Shown in pieces: positions 27,845 to 39,871 of a DNA stretch of 64,000 nt; position 1 is the first letter of the stretch, and each line of letters opens with the position of its first letter. The position numbers were made by a program, and so were the translations under genes. The stretch is from Vogesella indigofera. Its GTDB lineage: Bacteria > Pseudomonadota > Gammaproteobacteria > Burkholderiales > Chromobacteriaceae. The DNA lies in contig NZ_RBID01000014.1 in the NCBI RefSeq assembly GCF_003633895.1, forward strand, positions 124,001 through 188,000. The letters are read 5' to 3'. Below the pieces are notes generated by a model. That model had not been told where the DNA came from. It did not search any database and saw nothing but the letters and a program-made list of their open reading frames with translations.

Positions 27845-28057
27845 TTAGTACAGCTTCGGTGGCAGCATCTGGCTGCGGATGCGCTTGTAGTGGCGCTTAA
27901 CGGCAGCCGCTTTCTTGCGCTTGCGTTCTGCAGTTGGCTTTTCGTAGAACTCACGAGCACGCAGTTCGGTCAGCAGACCGGTTTTTTCGATCGCGCGCTT
28001 GAAGCGACGCATGGCAACTTCGAACGGCTCGTTCTCTTTAACGCGAATATTCGGCAT
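27845..28057 (-). CDS. rpsU: 30S ribosomal protein S21
   Basis: 70 residues, complete: [27 protein letters not shown]..., with a very basic C-terminal half ([21 protein letters not shown]). S21 helps base pairing of the anti-Shine-Dalgarno region. A ribosome site AAGGACC precedes the ATG. First gene of the operon, behind a strong sigma-70 promoter. Confidence 0.97.
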   Translation of the reverse strand: MPNIRVKENEPFEVAMRRFKRAIEKTGLLTELRAREFYEKPTAERKRKKAAAVKRHYKRIRSQMLPPKLY

Positions 28058-28116
28058 TTAGCGAAGGTCCTTAAAATCTTGGCTTGAGGCGTAAAACCGC
28101 CCCGAGGAAAATGAGT

Positions 28117-28145
28117 ATTGTAAACAACGTCGTAGCTTTTGTAAA
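28117..28145 (-). promoter_or_regulatory. Sigma-70 promoter of the rpsU-dnaG-rpoD operon
   Basis: On the - strand a -35 element TTTACA (28145-28140) is separated by exactly 17 bases from a -10 element TACAAT (28122-28117). Transcription would start about 28110, some 50 bases before rpsU. The -35 also falls in a small inverted repeat (GCTTTT / AAAAGC). Confidence 0.75.
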
Positions 28146-28186
28146 AGCCTGATGCAGGGCAAAGGGTATTTGTGTGCCTGAATGCA

Positions 28187-28981
28187 TCATCCCTTGCGGG
28201 AAGAAATCACCCCCTCGAGTGGCGAAGACGGAGTCGCCGAATAAAAGCGTCGAGGCATGCGGCCCGCCAGATGGGCTTCGCGGCCTGCTTCGACAGCAAG
28301 TTTCATTGCCCGTGCCATACGCACGGGGTCTTGTGCTGCGGCGATGGCGGTGTTCATCAACACACCGTCACAGCCTAATTCCATACCGATGGCGGCATCG
28401 GATGCGGTGCCGACGCCGGCATCGACCAGAACGGGCACATTGGCCTGTTCGATGATCAGTTGCAGGTTCCACGGATTGAGGATGCCCATGCCGGAGCCGA
28501 TCAGGCTGGCCAGCGGCATGATGGCGCAGCAGCCGATCTGTTCCAGCTCGCGTGCGGCAATCGGATCATCCGAGGTGTACACCATGACATCGAAACCTTC
28601 CTTCACCAGCGTTTCCGCGGCTTTCAGGGTTTCGCGCATATTGGGATACAGATTGTTCGGGTCGCCCAGCACTTCCAGCTTCACCAGGCGGTGGTCGTCC
28701 AGCAGTTCGCGCGCCAGGCGCAGCGTGCGCACGGCATCGTCTGCCGAGTAGCAGCCCGCCGTGTTGGGCAGCAGTGTATACCGGTTTTTCGGCAGAAAGT
28801 CCAGCAGGTTCGGTTCGCCGGCAGTCTGTCCCAGGTTGACGCGGCGGATGGCGACGGTGACGATTTCGCAGCCGGAGGCATCCAGAGCGTCGGCGGTCTG
28901 CTGGAAATCCCGGTATTTGCCGGTGCCTACCAGCAGTCGCGATTGATAGGATTTTCCTGCAATGGTCAGAGCGTCCTGCAC
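28187..28981 (-). CDS. thiG: Thiazole synthase ThiG
   Basis: 264 residues. ThiG forms the thiazole phosphate ring of thiamine from deoxyxylulose phosphate, ThiS-thiocarboxylate and dehydroglycine. The Schiff-base lysine lies in [11 protein letters not shown], the phosphate-binding loops are around [12 protein letters not shown], and [14 protein letters not shown] is a family block. The sequence begins [19 protein letters not shown]. It follows thiS by 23 bases on the same strand. Confidence 0.96.
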   Translation of the reverse strand: MQDALTIAGKSYQSRLLVGTGKYRDFQQTADALDASGCEIVTVAIRRVNLGQTAGEPNLLDFLPKNRYTLLPNTAGCYSADDAVRTLRLARELLDDHRLVKLEVLGDPNNLYPNMRETLKAAETLVKEGFDVMVYTSDDPIAARELEQIGCCAIMPLASLIGSGMGILNPWNLQLIIEQANVPVLVDAGVGTASDAAIGMELGCDGVLMNTAIAAAQDPVRMARAMKLAVEAGREAHLAGRMPRRFYSATPSSPLEGVISSRKG

Positions 28982-29004
28982 GGTATCTTTCTCCTTGGGG
29001 TAGG

Positions 29005-29208
29005 TTAGCCGCCGCCAACGGCAACGACGACTTCCAGCGTGTCGCCATCGCTCAGCCGGGTGTGCGCATGCTGGCTGCGCGGCACGATTTCGCCATTGTG
29101 TTCGATGGCGATGCGCTTGCCGCGCAGGGCGAGGGTGTCGATCAGCGCGTCCAGCGTGCCGATCTCGTCAAACTGGCGCATCTCGCCATTGATGATGAGC
29201 GTGGTCAT
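29005..29208 (-). CDS. thiS: Thiamine sulfur carrier protein ThiS
   Basis: 67 residues with a ubiquitin-like fold and the essential C-terminal Gly-Gly (ends VVVAVGGG); it is thiocarboxylated there by ThiF. The ATG at 29208 lies two bases after the spoT stop, so translation is probably coupled to the upstream gene. A longer overlapping frame (to 30255) is a shadow of spoT and was not used. Confidence 0.93.
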   Translation of the reverse strand: MTTLIINGEMRQFDEIGTLDALIDTLALRGKRIAIEHNGEIVPRSQHAHTRLSDGDTLEVVVAVGGG

Positions 29209-29210
29209 GG

Positions 29211-31373
29211 TTATTGGCGTCGTTCGGCCTGCTGCACGACATTGACCTGCTGGATCGCGGTCAGCACGTTTTCCAGATGGATCAGGTTGTCGACCTGCAG
29301 GCGGAAGTGGATGTGGATGAAGCCGTCGCCACCGTGGTTTTCCTGGGTGTCGACCGTTTCGATGTTGGCCGAGGCCTGCGAGATGGCGGCGGCGATTTCG
29401 GCCAGCGCACCGCGCTGGTTGTGCGCCAGCACGCTGATGTTGACGCCGAACATGCGATCCTTCTGCGGCTCCCAGTTCACTTCCAGCAGCTTTTCCGGGT
29501 CGATGCGCGCGGCATTGCCGCAGCCCTTGCGGTGTACCAGCAGTCCCTGGCCCTTGCTGATCGCGCCGATGATGGCGTCGCCCGGGATCGGGTTGCAGCA
29601 GCTGGACAGTTGCACCGCGCCGCCCTCGTTGCCGCGGATGGTGACCGGGCCGACGTCCGGGGTCTGCCCCAGCTGTTCGCCGGACAGCTCGAACAGCTTG
29701 CGCGCGATCACGATTGCCAGCTGTTTGCCGGTGCCGATATCGGCCAGCAGGTCGTTGAAGCTGCGCTGGCGTTCGCCCAGCGCGTGCAGCAGGCTGTCTT
29801 CCAGCTTCGGCGAGATGTCCAGCGGCGTCGGCGACAGCGCGCTGGCCGCCTGGCGCAGCAGCTTTTCGCCCAGCTGCACCGCATCCTTCTGCTGCAGCGT
29901 TTTCAGGTAGTTGCGGATGCCGGAACGGGCGCGGCCGCTCTGCACAAAGTTGAGCCACGACGGGTTGGGCTTGGCCTGGGTCGAAGTGATGATCTCGACG
30001 GTGTCGCCGTTGCGCAGCACGGTGCGCAGCGGTACCAGGTTGAAGTTGACGCGGCCGGCGATGCAGCGGTGGCCGATGTCGGTGTGCACCGCGTAGGCAA
30101 AGTCGACCGGGGTGGAGCCTTGCGGCAGCACCATGATCTTGCCCTTCGGGGTGAAGACGTAGACTTCGTCCGGGAACAGGTCGATCTTGATGTGTTCTAG
30201 GAATTCGATCGCGTCTTCGCTTTCTTCCTGCATGTCGAGGATGCTCTGCAGCCACTGGTGGGTGCGCTGCTTGGCGGCATCAATGCTGGCGTCGCCGGAC
30301 TTGTACATCCAGTGCGAGGCGACGCCGGCCTCGGCGACGGCGTTCATCTCCTGGGTACGGATCTGCATCTCCACCGGCGTGCCGTAAGGGCCGAACAGGG
30401 TGGTGTGCAGGCTCTGGTAGCCGTTGCCCTTGGGGATGGCGATGTAGTCCTTGAACTTGCCGGGGATCGGCTTGTACAGGCTGTGCAGCGCGCCCAGCGT
30501 CAGGTAGCAGCTGGCGTTGTCCTTGACCACGATGCGGAAGCCGTAGATGTCGAGCACCTCGGAAAACGACAGGTGCTTTTCCTGCATCTTCTTGTAGATG
30601 CTGTACAGGTTCTTCTCGCGGCCCTTGATGGTGGCCTCGATATTGGCCTCGCCCAGTTTCTGGGTGACGGCTTGCAGGATCTTGTTGACCACTTCGCGGC
30701 GGTTGCCGCGCGCGGCGCGTACCGCCTTGGACAGCACGCTGTAGCGGTGCGGGTGCAGATGCTTGAACGCCAGGTCCTGCAGCTCGCGATAGACCTTGTT
30801 CAGGCCGATGCGGTTGGCGATCGGCGCGTAGATTTCCAGCGTTTCCAGCGCGATGCGCTGGCGCTTGTCCTCGCGCATCGCGTCGAGGGTGCGCATATTG
30901 TGCAGCCGGTCGGCGAGCTTGACGATGATGACGCGGATGTCGCGCGCCATCGCCAGCACCATCTTGCGGAAGTTCTCCGCCTGCGCCGATTCCTTGGTCT
31001 GGTATTCCAGCCGTTCCAGCTTGGACAGGCCGTCGACCAGGTCGGCGATGGTGCGGCCGAACTTCTCGCTCAGCGTCGGCTTGCTGACGCCGGTGTCTTC
31101 CAGCACGTCGTGCATCAGCGCAGCGGCCAAGCCCTGCGCATCGAGGCGCCAGTCGGTGAGCATCGCCGCCACCGCCAGCGGGTGGGTGATGTAGGGCTCG
31201 CCGCTCTTGCGGGTCTGGCCTTCGTGCGCCTCGCGCGCGGTGGCGAACGCCTGCCGCAGCAGCTGCACGTCCTCCGGGCGCAGGTACTGGTTGGCCGCGT
31301 CGAACAGGGCCGCCGCCTCGGCGTCAACGAGGGCGTTGTAGTCGATGTGTTCGGCGGCGCTGTCCTGGCTCAT
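29211..31373 (-). CDS. spoT: Bifunctional (p)ppGpp synthetase/hydrolase (SpoT/Rel)
   Basis: 720 residues. The hydrolase HD domain at residues about 45-200 shows [16 protein letters not shown]...[11 protein letters not shown] and [12 protein letters not shown], with intact HD metal ligands. The synthetase domain has [14 protein letters not shown] and [14 protein letters not shown]. The TGS domain has [32 protein letters not shown]. The ACT domain is at the C-terminus. Intact HD residues argue for a SpoT-type bifunctional enzyme rather than a synthesis-only RelA. It is downstream of gmk-rpoZ and precedes thiS-thiG. Confidence 0.95.
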   Translation of the reverse strand: MSQDSAAEHIDYNALVDAEAAALFDAANQYLRPEDVQLLRQAFATAREAHEGQTRKSGEPYITHPLAVAAMLTDWRLDAQGLAAALMHDVLEDTGVSKPTLSEKFGRTIADLVDGLSKLERLEYQTKESAQAENFRKMVLAMARDIRVIIVKLADRLHNMRTLDAMREDKRQRIALETLEIYAPIANRIGLNKVYRELQDLAFKHLHPHRYSVLSKAVRAARGNRREVVNKILQAVTQKLGEANIEATIKGREKNLYSIYKKMQEKHLSFSEVLDIYGFRIVVKDNASCYLTLGALHSLYKPIPGKFKDYIAIPKGNGYQSLHTTLFGPYGTPVEMQIRTQEMNAVAEAGVASHWMYKSGDASIDAAKQRTHQWLQSILDMQEESEDAIEFLEHIKIDLFPDEVYVFTPKGKIMVLPQGSTPVDFAYAVHTDIGHRCIAGRVNFNLVPLRTVLRNGDTVEIITSTQAKPNPSWLNFVQSGRARSGIRNYLKTLQQKDAVQLGEKLLRQAASALSPTPLDISPKLEDSLLHALGERQRSFNDLLADIGTGKQLAIVIARKLFELSGEQLGQTPDVGPVTIRGNEGGAVQLSSCCNPIPGDAIIGAISKGQGLLVHRKGCGNAARIDPEKLLEVNWEPQKDRMFGVNISVLAHNQRGALAEIAAAISQASANIETVDTQENHGGDGFIHIHFRLQVDNLIHLENVLTAIQQVNVVQQAERRQ

Positions 31374-31381
31374 GTTGCGGC

Positions 31382-31588
31382 TTACGACTTGTTGCGGGTC
31401 AGGATCTCGCGGCCGATGTGGCCGGCGGCGATTTCGCGCAGCGCGACCACGGTCGGCTTGTTGCGGCCCTGTTCCACGAAGGTGGTGGCGCCGGAGGCAA
31501 CCTGGCGGGCGCGGTAGGATGCGGCCAGGGTCAGGTCAAAGCGGTTCTGGATACGGTCCAGGCAGTCGTCAACAGTAATGCGGGCCAT
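31382..31588 (-). CDS. rpoZ: RNA polymerase omega subunit
   Basis: 68 residues from ATG 31588 ([29 protein letters not shown]). The conserved omega core includes [14 protein letters not shown]. Omega assists beta-prime folding and, in proteobacteria, forms part of a ppGpp site on RNA polymerase. It sits between gmk and spoT, the classic gmk-rpoZ-spoT order. Confidence 0.96.
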   Translation of the reverse strand: MARITVDDCLDRIQNRFDLTLAASYRARQVASGATTFVEQGRNKPTVVALREIAAGHIGREILTRNKS

Positions 31589-31654
31589 GAATGGGTGTCT
31601 CCCTGGTGAGGTGGTGCAAAAAATAATGGGGTTGTGGCAGCGGATCTGCAAGTA

Positions 31655-32281
31655 TCAGGCCGGCGTCTGCATCGCGGCAATCGCTGCCTGATGGTGACGG
31701 CATTGCCGCTCGCCGCGCAAGCGCTGGCTGCGGATGACACTGATCAGGTCGAGGCGCGCCTGTTCGAAATCGTCGTTGACGATCAGGTAGTCGTACTCGG
31801 CGACCTGATCGATCTCGGCACGCGCTTCGGACAGGCGGCGGGCGATGACCTCCTCGCTGTCGGTGGCGCGGCCGCGCAGGCGGGCTTCCAGTACCGCGAT
31901 CGACGGCGGCAGGATGAACACCGATACCGCGTCCGGGAACACCTCGCGCACCTGGCGCGCGCCCTGCCAGTCGATCTCCAGCAGGATGTCGCGGCCTGCG
32001 GCCAACCTTTCGCGCAGCCAGCGCTTGCTGGTGCCGTAGTAGTTGCCGTAGACCTCGGCGTACTCGAGGAAATCACCGGTGGCGATCATGTTTTCGAACG
32101 TGGCGCGATCGCTAAAGTGGTAGTGCTTGCCGTTTTCTTCACCCTGGCGCGGGGCGCGGGTGGTATAGGACACGGAGAGTTCGACACTGGGCTCAGCTTG
32201 CAGCAGCGCGCTGACCAGCGAGGTTTTGCCGGCTCCGGACGGGGCGACCACGATGAAAATCGTGCCGTTTGTTTGCGACAT
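31655..32281 (-). CDS. gmk: Guanylate kinase
   Basis: 208 residues from ATG 32281, with a GGCAGGAAG ribosome site. The P-loop is VVAPSGAGKTSL; the GMP-binding region is SVSYTTRAPRQGEENGKHYHF and DFLEYAEVYGNYYGTS, and ILLEIDWQGARQVRE is the family block. It phosphorylates GMP to GDP with ATP. An exact 13-mer copy at 31997-32009 encodes ERLAAG. Confidence 0.96.
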   Translation of the reverse strand: MSQTNGTIFIVVAPSGAGKTSLVSALLQAEPSVELSVSYTTRAPRQGEENGKHYHFSDRATFENMIATGDFLEYAEVYGNYYGTSKRWLRERLAAGRDILLEIDWQGARQVREVFPDAVSVFILPPSIAVLEARLRGRATDSEEVIARRLSEARAEIDQVAEYDYLIVNDDFEQARLDLISVIRSQRLRGERQCRHHQAAIAAMQTPA

Positions 32282-32445
32282 GAGGCTTCCTGCCAACGAT
32301 CGGAAATAATATTTCAGGATACCACAAGGGGCATTGTTGGTTAAGTGCCGCGCAGCCGTGTATCTCGCCGAGCGTGAAACAACCGTTTCAGTTAAAATCG
32401 CGCGTTTTGTCAGAAACTTATCTGCGTAATTTGAGGGAGAACAAG

Positions 32446-33741
32446 ATGCTGCTGGAAAGCTTTTTCAAGCTGAAAGAGCACGGCACCGACGTGAGAACGG
32501 AGGTCATCGCCGGCTTTACCACCTTCCTGACCATGGCCTACATCGTCATCGTCAACCCGGCGATTTTGTCGCTCACCGGCATGGATTTCAATGCCGTCTT
32601 CGTGGCCACCTGCCTTGCGGCGGCGCTGGGCACCGGCATCATGGCGCTGGTCGCCAACTACCCGATCGCGCTGGCGCCGGGCATGGGCCTGAATGCCTAC
32701 TTCACCTTCACCGTGGTGCAGGGCATGGGCGTGCCGTGGCAGGCGGCGCTGGGCGCGGTGTTCATCTCCGGCATCGTGTTCCTGGCGGTGAGCCTGTTCA
32801 AGGTGCGTGAGGCGATCGTCAACGCCATTCCGCAGTCGCTGAAGTTCGCCATTTCCGCCGGTGTCGGGCTGTTCCTCGCCATCATCGCGCTGAAGAATGC
32901 CGGTGTGGTGGCCGATCATCCGGCTACGCTGGTGACGCTGGGCAACCTGCACGACCCGAAAGTGCTGCTCGCCATCCTCGGCTTCTTCATCATCGTGGCG
33001 CTGGAATACCGCCGCGTGCCGGGCTCCATCATCATCGGTATCCTGGCGGTGACGGTGCTGTCGGTGACACTGGGGCTGTCCAATTTCGAAGGCCTGTTCG
33101 CGCCGGTGCCGAGCATGGCGCCGACCTTCATGCAGATGGATCTGGAGGGGGCGCTGTCCGCCGGTCTGCTGGGCGTGATCTTCGTGTTCTTCTTTGTCGA
33201 CCTGTTCGACACCACCGGCACCCTGGTCGGCGTGTCGCACCGTGCCGGCCTGCTGGACAAGGATGGCAAGCTGCCGCGGCTGAAGCGCGCGCTGATGGCC
33301 GACTCGATCGCCATTACCGCCGGCGCGGCGATGGGCACCTCGTCGACCACCGCCTATATTGAATCTGCAGCCGGCACCGCCGTCGGTGGCCGTACCGGCC
33401 TCACCGCGCTGGTGGTGGCGATCCTGTTCCTCGCCTGCCTGTGGATCTCGCCACTGGCCAAGACGGTGCCGGCCTACGCCACCGCGCCGGCGCTGTGCTA
33501 CGTCGCGGTGCTGATGACGCGCGGCCTGGCCGAGATCGACTGGGACGACCTGACCGAATCGGCGCCGGCGGTGATGACCGCGGTGGCGATGCCGTTCACC
33601 TTCTCCATTGCCGACGGCATCGCCTTCGGTTTCATCAGCTACGCCGTGATCAAGATCCTGGCCGGCCGCTTTGCCGACCTGAAGCCGGCGGTGCTGGTGA
33701 TTGCCGGACTGTGGGTCGTGAAACTGGCATTCTTCCACTAA
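32446..33741 (+). CDS. Purine permease, AzgA-type NCS2 family
   Basis: 431 residues from ATG 32446, chosen for GAGGGAGAAC just upstream. About 12-14 membrane helices. Family blocks are RTEVIAGFTTFLTMAYIVIVNP, NYPIALAPGMGLNAYFTFTVV, FVDLFDTTGTLVGV and GTSSTTAYIESAAGTAVGGRTGLTA. These match the AzgA/GhxP/AdeP subfamily of adenine or guanine/hypoxanthine:H+ symporters. It is followed 12 bases later by apt, so salvage of imported adenine is a coherent role. Confidence 0.92.
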   Translation: MLLESFFKLKEHGTDVRTEVIAGFTTFLTMAYIVIVNPAILSLTGMDFNAVFVATCLAAALGTGIMALVANYPIALAPGMGLNAYFTFTVVQGMGVPWQAALGAVFISGIVFLAVSLFKVREAIVNAIPQSLKFAISAGVGLFLAIIALKNAGVVADHPATLVTLGNLHDPKVLLAILGFFIIVALEYRRVPGSIIIGILAVTVLSVTLGLSNFEGLFAPVPSMAPTFMQMDLEGALSAGLLGVIFVFFFVDLFDTTGTLVGVSHRAGLLDKDGKLPRLKRALMADSIAITAGAAMGTSSTTAYIESAAGTAVGGRTGLTALVVAILFLACLWISPLAKTVPAYATAPALCYVAVLMTRGLAEIDWDDLTESAPAVMTAVAMPFTFSIADGIAFGFISYAVIKILAGRFADLKPAVLVIAGLWVVKLAFFH

Positions 33742-33753
33742 GGCATTGAATTG

Positions 33754-34311
33754 ATGGAAAACCTGAGCAACCTGGATTACTCCCGCTACCTGAAGGGCTG
33801 GATCCGCACCGTACCGAACTGGCCGAGCGAAGGGGTGATGTTCCGCGACATCACGCCGCTGCTGCAGAATCCGAAAACCTTCCGCATGCTGATCGACATC
33901 TTCGTGCACCGCTACATGGGCGAGCGCATCGACATGGTGGCTGGGCTGGACGCGCGCGGCTTCATCATCGGCTCGGTGCTGGCCTACGAGCTGAATGTCG
34001 GCTTCGTGCCGATCCGCAAGAAGGGCAAGCTGCCGTTCACCACCGTGGCCGAGGAGTACGAGCTGGAGTACGGCAACGCCACGGTGGAGATGCATACCGA
34101 CGCGGTGAAGCCGGGCGACCGCGTGGTGCTGATCGACGACCTGATCGCCACCGGCGGCACCATGATGGCCGGCTACAAGCTGCTGCAGCGTCTCGGCGCG
34201 GAAGTGGTCGAGACCGCCGGCATCATCGAGCTGCCGGAGCTGGGCGGCGGCGAGCTGATGCGCGAGCTGAACATTCCGCTGTTCACGGTGTGCTCGTTCG
34301 ACGGCCACTGA
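33754..34311 (+). CDS. apt: Adenine phosphoribosyltransferase
   Basis: 185 residues from ATG 33754. It converts adenine plus PRPP to AMP. The PRPP-binding loop is [14 protein letters not shown] and the N-terminal hood includes [38 protein letters not shown] and RKKGKLPF are family blocks. It is co-transcribed with the purine permease and followed by a strong terminator. Confidence 0.97.
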   Translation: MENLSNLDYSRYLKGWIRTVPNWPSEGVMFRDITPLLQNPKTFRMLIDIFVHRYMGERIDMVAGLDARGFIIGSVLAYELNVGFVPIRKKGKLPFTTVAEEYELEYGNATVEMHTDAVKPGDRVVLIDDLIATGGTMMAGYKLLQRLGAEVVETAGIIELPELGGGELMRELNIPLFTVCSFDGH

Positions 34312-34333
34312 GCGCCGTGTGAGCTGACACGAC

Positions 34334-34367
34334 AACCGGCAGTGCCCCGCGGGCCTGCCGGTTTTTT
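34334..34367 (+). terminator. Rho-independent terminator after apt
   Basis: Nine-base arms 34334-34342 and 34355-34363 (AACCGGCAG / CTGCCGGTT) followed by a T run through 34367. It lies 23 bases past the apt stop. Confidence 0.88.
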
Positions 34368-34371
34368 CATG

Positions 34372-34409
34372 GCCAAGGTTGGCCGCAACGGCTTGCGGCC
34401 AACCTTGGC
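34372..34409. repeat. Inverted pair of the 13-mer between apt and the chemoreceptor gene
   Basis: Seventeen-base perfect arms 34372-34388 and 34393-34409 with a 4-base loop; each contains a full AAGGTTGGCCGCA copy. It starts 5 bases after the apt terminator and ends 6 bases before the stop of the convergent chemoreceptor gene. It has no clear T tail on the - strand, but its position suggests transcript-end function for the convergent gene. Confidence 0.75.
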
Positions 34410-34415
34410 GTACGA

Positions 34416-36398
34416 TTACAGCTTGAAGCGCTCGATGCGCTGCTGCAGCTCGTCCGCCAGCTGGCGCAGCTGCCCGGTGGCGCGGGTGGCGTGCAGCACC
34501 GACTGGTCGGTGCCGTCGATCATGTCGTGGATCTGCGCCACATTGCGCGCGATGTCGTGGCTGGCGCTGGACTGCTGGGCGGTGGCGCTGGCGATGCCGG
34601 CCACGGTGCGCATCACCTGCTGATTGTGGTGGTGGATGCCGGAGATGGCGGCGGCGGCGCGTTCCGCCTGCTGCACCCCGGTTTCCACCTGGCGGATGGC
34701 GGCGTTCATGCTGTCGTTGGCATTGCGGGTCTCGTCCTGCACCTGGCGGATGCTGGCGGCAATTTCCACGGTGGCGCCGGCGCTGCGCTCGGCCAGCTTG
34801 CGCACCTCGTCGGCAACCACGGCAAAGCCGCGCCCCTGTTCGCCAGCGCGGGCGGCCTCAATCGCCGCATTCAGCGCCAGCAGGTTGGTCTGCTCGGCGA
34901 TGTCCCTGATCACCTGCACCACGTGACTGATCTGGCCGGAGCGCTGTTCCAGCCCGGCCAGAACACCGCTGAGCTGGCGGATGGTGTCGGCGATGCGCGA
35001 GATCCCGCTGGCGGTGGCGTGCACGCTGTCGGCGACCTGTTCCGCCTCCTGGCCGGCCTCGCGCACGCTGCCTTCGGCGACGCGGGCGGAGTCGGCGATG
35101 TGGCTGATGCTGACCGACAGCTGCTCGATGGCGGCGGCGGTGGCGGTGGCGGCCACCGCCTGCTGCTGCGAGCGGGTGCTGATGTCGCCGGTTTCGCCGG
35201 CCAGTGCCTGGGTGGCGTGGTGCACGGCGCCGACCCGTTCGCGCACTTCCAGTAGCATCTGCCGCAGCGACTGGCTGAAGCGGTTGAAGGCGCCGGCGGA
35301 GGCGCCGATCTCGTCGCGGCCGCGGATCGCCAGCTCGCGGGTGAGGTCGCCGTCGCCGGTGGCCAGTGCACTCAGCGCCTGCTGCAGCCGCGTCAGCGGG
35401 GTGGTCAGCCGCCGCAGCAGCGCACCGAGCACCAGCAGGATCAGCAGCAGCGCGCCGAGGCTGAACAGAATGGTGTCGCGGGTGGCGGCGCGGCTGTCGG
35501 CCAGCGCACGCTCCAGCGGAATCGAGATGCGCACCGCCCACGCGTTGCGGATGTTGCCGACGCGCATCGGCTCGATGTAGTGCAGCACCTGCGTGTCGTC
35601 GATGTACTGCAGGCTGGCGCCGCTGTGGATCGCGCGCCGCGCCGCCGCCGGCAGCCCCGGGTCCGCCTTGCCGACCAGCGCCTTGTTGCCGGCACCGAGC
35701 ACCATGCCCTTGCTGGAGTAGATGGTCATGAAGCCGCTGCCGTAGGGCCGGATCGCGGCGGCGACCGCCTGCAGCTGTGCCAGGCTGAAGTCGATGCCGG
35801 CGACGCCGAGAAAGCGGCCGTTATCGAGGATGGGGTAGGACAGCGTCGCCATCAGCACCTTGATGTCGTGATCCTCGTACGGCTCGGTCAGCACCGGCTG
35901 CAGGCTGTGCTTCGGGCCGTCGTAGTACTCGCTGCCGTCGGTGTCCTCCGAGCCCCACACCACGTCCTCCTGACCGCCCTTGCGGAACCAGTAGCTGCCG
36001 GCGCGGCCGCTGGCGCCGTTTTCCGGCTGCCCGGCCAGCTCACTGTCGCGGCCGTCCAGTGCGTTCGGCTCCCAGCCGAGGAACACGCCGATGGCCTGCG
36101 GATTGGTCTGCATCAGCAGGCGGGTGTGGGCGCTGGCCAGGGCTCGGGCGTTGGCCGGCGCGCCGCGCTTGAGCACCAGCGCGTAGGCGGCGAGGTCCTT
36201 GGCGGTGGTGTAGGCGCCTTCCAGGCGCTGGTTGAGCTTGGCGGCCTCGTTGGCGGCCAGCAGCCGGGTGGCGGCCAGTACGTGCTGTTCCGCCTGTTGC
36301 GCGGAGAGGTGGGCGTTGACGCCGATGATCAGGCTGAAGCCGCCGAGAACGAGCAGGCCGGTGCCGACCAGCAGCTTGGCCTTGATGGTGTCGAACAT
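34416..36398 (-). CDS. Methyl-accepting chemotaxis protein with dCache sensor
   Basis: 660 residues. TM1 is residues about 8-29 ([21 protein letters not shown]). A periplasmic double-Cache-like domain follows to about 300 and includes [16 protein letters not shown] and [13 protein letters not shown]2 is [19 protein letters not shown], then a HAMP domain ([28 protein letters not shown]). The signalling hairpin tip is [43 protein letters not shown]. It senses a small periplasmic ligand and signals through CheA/CheW to the flagella. The ligand is unknown. A GACAAGGAAG ribosome site precedes the ATG. Confidence 0.94.
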   Translation of the reverse strand: MFDTIKAKLLVGTGLLVLGGFSLIIGVNAHLSAQQAEQHVLAATRLLAANEAAKLNQRLEGAYTTAKDLAAYALVLKRGAPANARALASAHTRLLMQTNPQAIGVFLGWEPNALDGRDSELAGQPENGASGRAGSYWFRKGGQEDVVWGSEDTDGSEYYDGPKHSLQPVLTEPYEDHDIKVLMATLSYPILDNGRFLGVAGIDFSLAQLQAVAAAIRPYGSGFMTIYSSKGMVLGAGNKALVGKADPGLPAAARRAIHSGASLQYIDDTQVLHYIEPMRVGNIRNAWAVRISIPLERALADSRAATRDTILFSLGALLLILLVLGALLRRLTTPLTRLQQALSALATGDGDLTRELAIRGRDEIGASAGAFNRFSQSLRQMLLEVRERVGAVHHATQALAGETGDISTRSQQQAVAATATAAAIEQLSVSISHIADSARVAEGSVREAGQEAEQVADSVHATASGISRIADTIRQLSGVLAGLEQRSGQISHVVQVIRDIAEQTNLLALNAAIEAARAGEQGRGFAVVADEVRKLAERSAGATVEIAASIRQVQDETRNANDSMNAAIRQVETGVQQAERAAAAISGIHHHNQQVMRTVAGIASATAQQSSASHDIARNVAQIHDMIDGTDQSVLHATRATGQLRQLADELQQRIERFKL

Positions 36399-36554
36399 GA
36401 TCTTCCTTGTCGCTGCAGCGTGGTTGTGGTGGTGCGGGTCGGCTGATGATAGGCGGCGGCAGGGCGGAAGATAAAGCGACGGGTGTTTAATATTTTAAAT
36501 TAATGTATGGTAAATGACGTTTGTGCAACAGTTTTGTTAAACAGAGATGGCCAT

Positions 36555-36591
36555 AAAAAACCGCCGTGGCTGCGGTTGCAGTCACGGCGGT
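36555..36591 (-). terminator. Rho-independent terminator after murA
   Basis: Nine-base arms 36560-36568 and 36583-36591 (ACCGCCGTG-type) with a 14-base loop, followed on the - strand by six T residues. It is 19 bases past the murA stop. The AT-rich stretch 36480-36545 beyond it is the likely promoter area of the chemoreceptor gene. Confidence 0.85.
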
Positions 36592-36609
36592 GGTGTGGCT
36601 GTTTAAGAT

Positions 36610-37878
<1,269 letters not shown>

Positions 37879-38127
37879 TTAGCCTTGTTGCTGCGCCCAT
37901 TCTTCCGGGCTGAGTGTCTTCATTCCCAATGCATGAATCTCGGCGCGCATGCGGTCGCCGAGGGCCTGGTACACCAACTGGTGGCGCTGGACGCGATTGC
38001 GGCCGGAGAATTCCGCGCTGACGATCACGGCGTTGAAGTGGGTGCCGTCATCGCCCTGCACGTCAATGTAGTCACAGGGAAGTCCGGCGAGAATGACTTC
38101 CTTGATATAGTCTGCACTTACCATCAT
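37879..38127 (-). CDS. ibaG: BolA-family protein IbaG
   Basis: 82 residues, BolA fold: VSADYIKEVILAGLPCDYIDVQGDDGTHFNAVIVSAEFSGRNRVQRHQLVYQALGDRM. The Cys and the conserved His can co-ordinate an Fe-S cluster with a monothiol glutaredoxin. The ibaG-murA order is widely conserved in proteobacteria. The start is ATG 38127 or the adjacent ATG 38124; AGGAACC precedes both. Confidence 0.93.
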   Translation of the reverse strand: MMVSADYIKEVILAGLPCDYIDVQGDDGTHFNAVIVSAEFSGRNRVQRHQLVYQALGDRMRAEIHALGMKTLSPEEWAQQQG

Positions 38128-38174
38128 GGTTCCTGTCTTTTGTTGTAATGGCGCGGCACGCAAGGTGCCGCTGC

Positions 38175-38929
38175 TCAATGGCGAAGCTTGTAGCCGCTGG
38201 CGATCAGCCGCATCACCCACAGCGACAGCGCGACGAAACAGCCGCCGACTACCGCCAGCGACAGCCACGGCGAGACGTCGGCCTGGCCGAAGAAACCGTA
38301 GCGGAAGCCGTCGATCATGTAGAACACCGGGTTGAGGTGGGAGACGCTGCGCCATAGCGGCGGCAGGCTGTTGATAGAGTAGAACACGCCGGACAAGAAC
38401 GTCAGCGGCATGATCAGGAAGTTCTGGAACGCGGCCAGCTGGTCGAACTTGTCGGCCCAGATGCCGGCCATGATGCCCAGCGCGCCGAGCACGCCGCAGC
38501 CGAGCACGGCAAAGGCCAGCAGCCACAGCGGCTGTGCCGGCAGGCTGAGGCCGAACCAGGCGGTGACCAGCAGCACGCCGCAGCCGACCACCAGCCCGCG
38601 CACGATGGACGCCAGCAGGTAGGCGCCGAAGAACGCCGGCGCGCTGATCGGCGGCAGCAGCAAGAACACGATGTTGCCGGTGATCTTGGACTGGATCAGG
38701 CTGGACGAGCTGTTGGCGAACGCATTCTGCGCCATCGACATCATCGCCAGGCCAGGGATCAGGAACGCGGTGTAGCTGACGCCGGGATAGGCCTCGACGT
38801 GCTGCGACAGCACGTGCGAGAAGATCATCTGGTACAGCAGCGCGGTCAGCACCGGCGCCATCACCGTCTGGAAGCCGACCTTCCAGAAGCGCAGGATTTC
38901 CTTCTTGAACAGGGTCAGAAAGCCATACA

Positions 38930-38930
<1 letters not shown>
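38175..38930 (-). CDS. ABC-2 type exporter permease (YadH-like)
   Basis: 251 residues with six membrane helices. MYGFLTLFKKEILRFWKVGFQTVMAPVLTALLYQMIF starts the family, and FLSGVFYSINSLPPLWRSVSHLNPVFYMIDGFRYGFFG is its signature end. Its ATG shares a base with the stop of the ATPase gene (TGATG), so they are translationally coupled. Substrate unknown; YadGH-type exporters of this class are envelope-associated. The ABC-ibaG-murA neighbourhood resembles the mla region of other proteobacteria, but no mla genes are present. Confidence 0.92.
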
Positions 38931-39832
<902 letters not shown>

Positions 39833-39871
39833 GACAGAAGGGCGGAAGGCGTAAAGACGCGGAGTATAACG

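Noticed and set aside
29005-30255. A 416-residue frame containing thiS
   Set aside because: Its upstream part is a shadow of spoT; only the last 67 codons encode ThiS.
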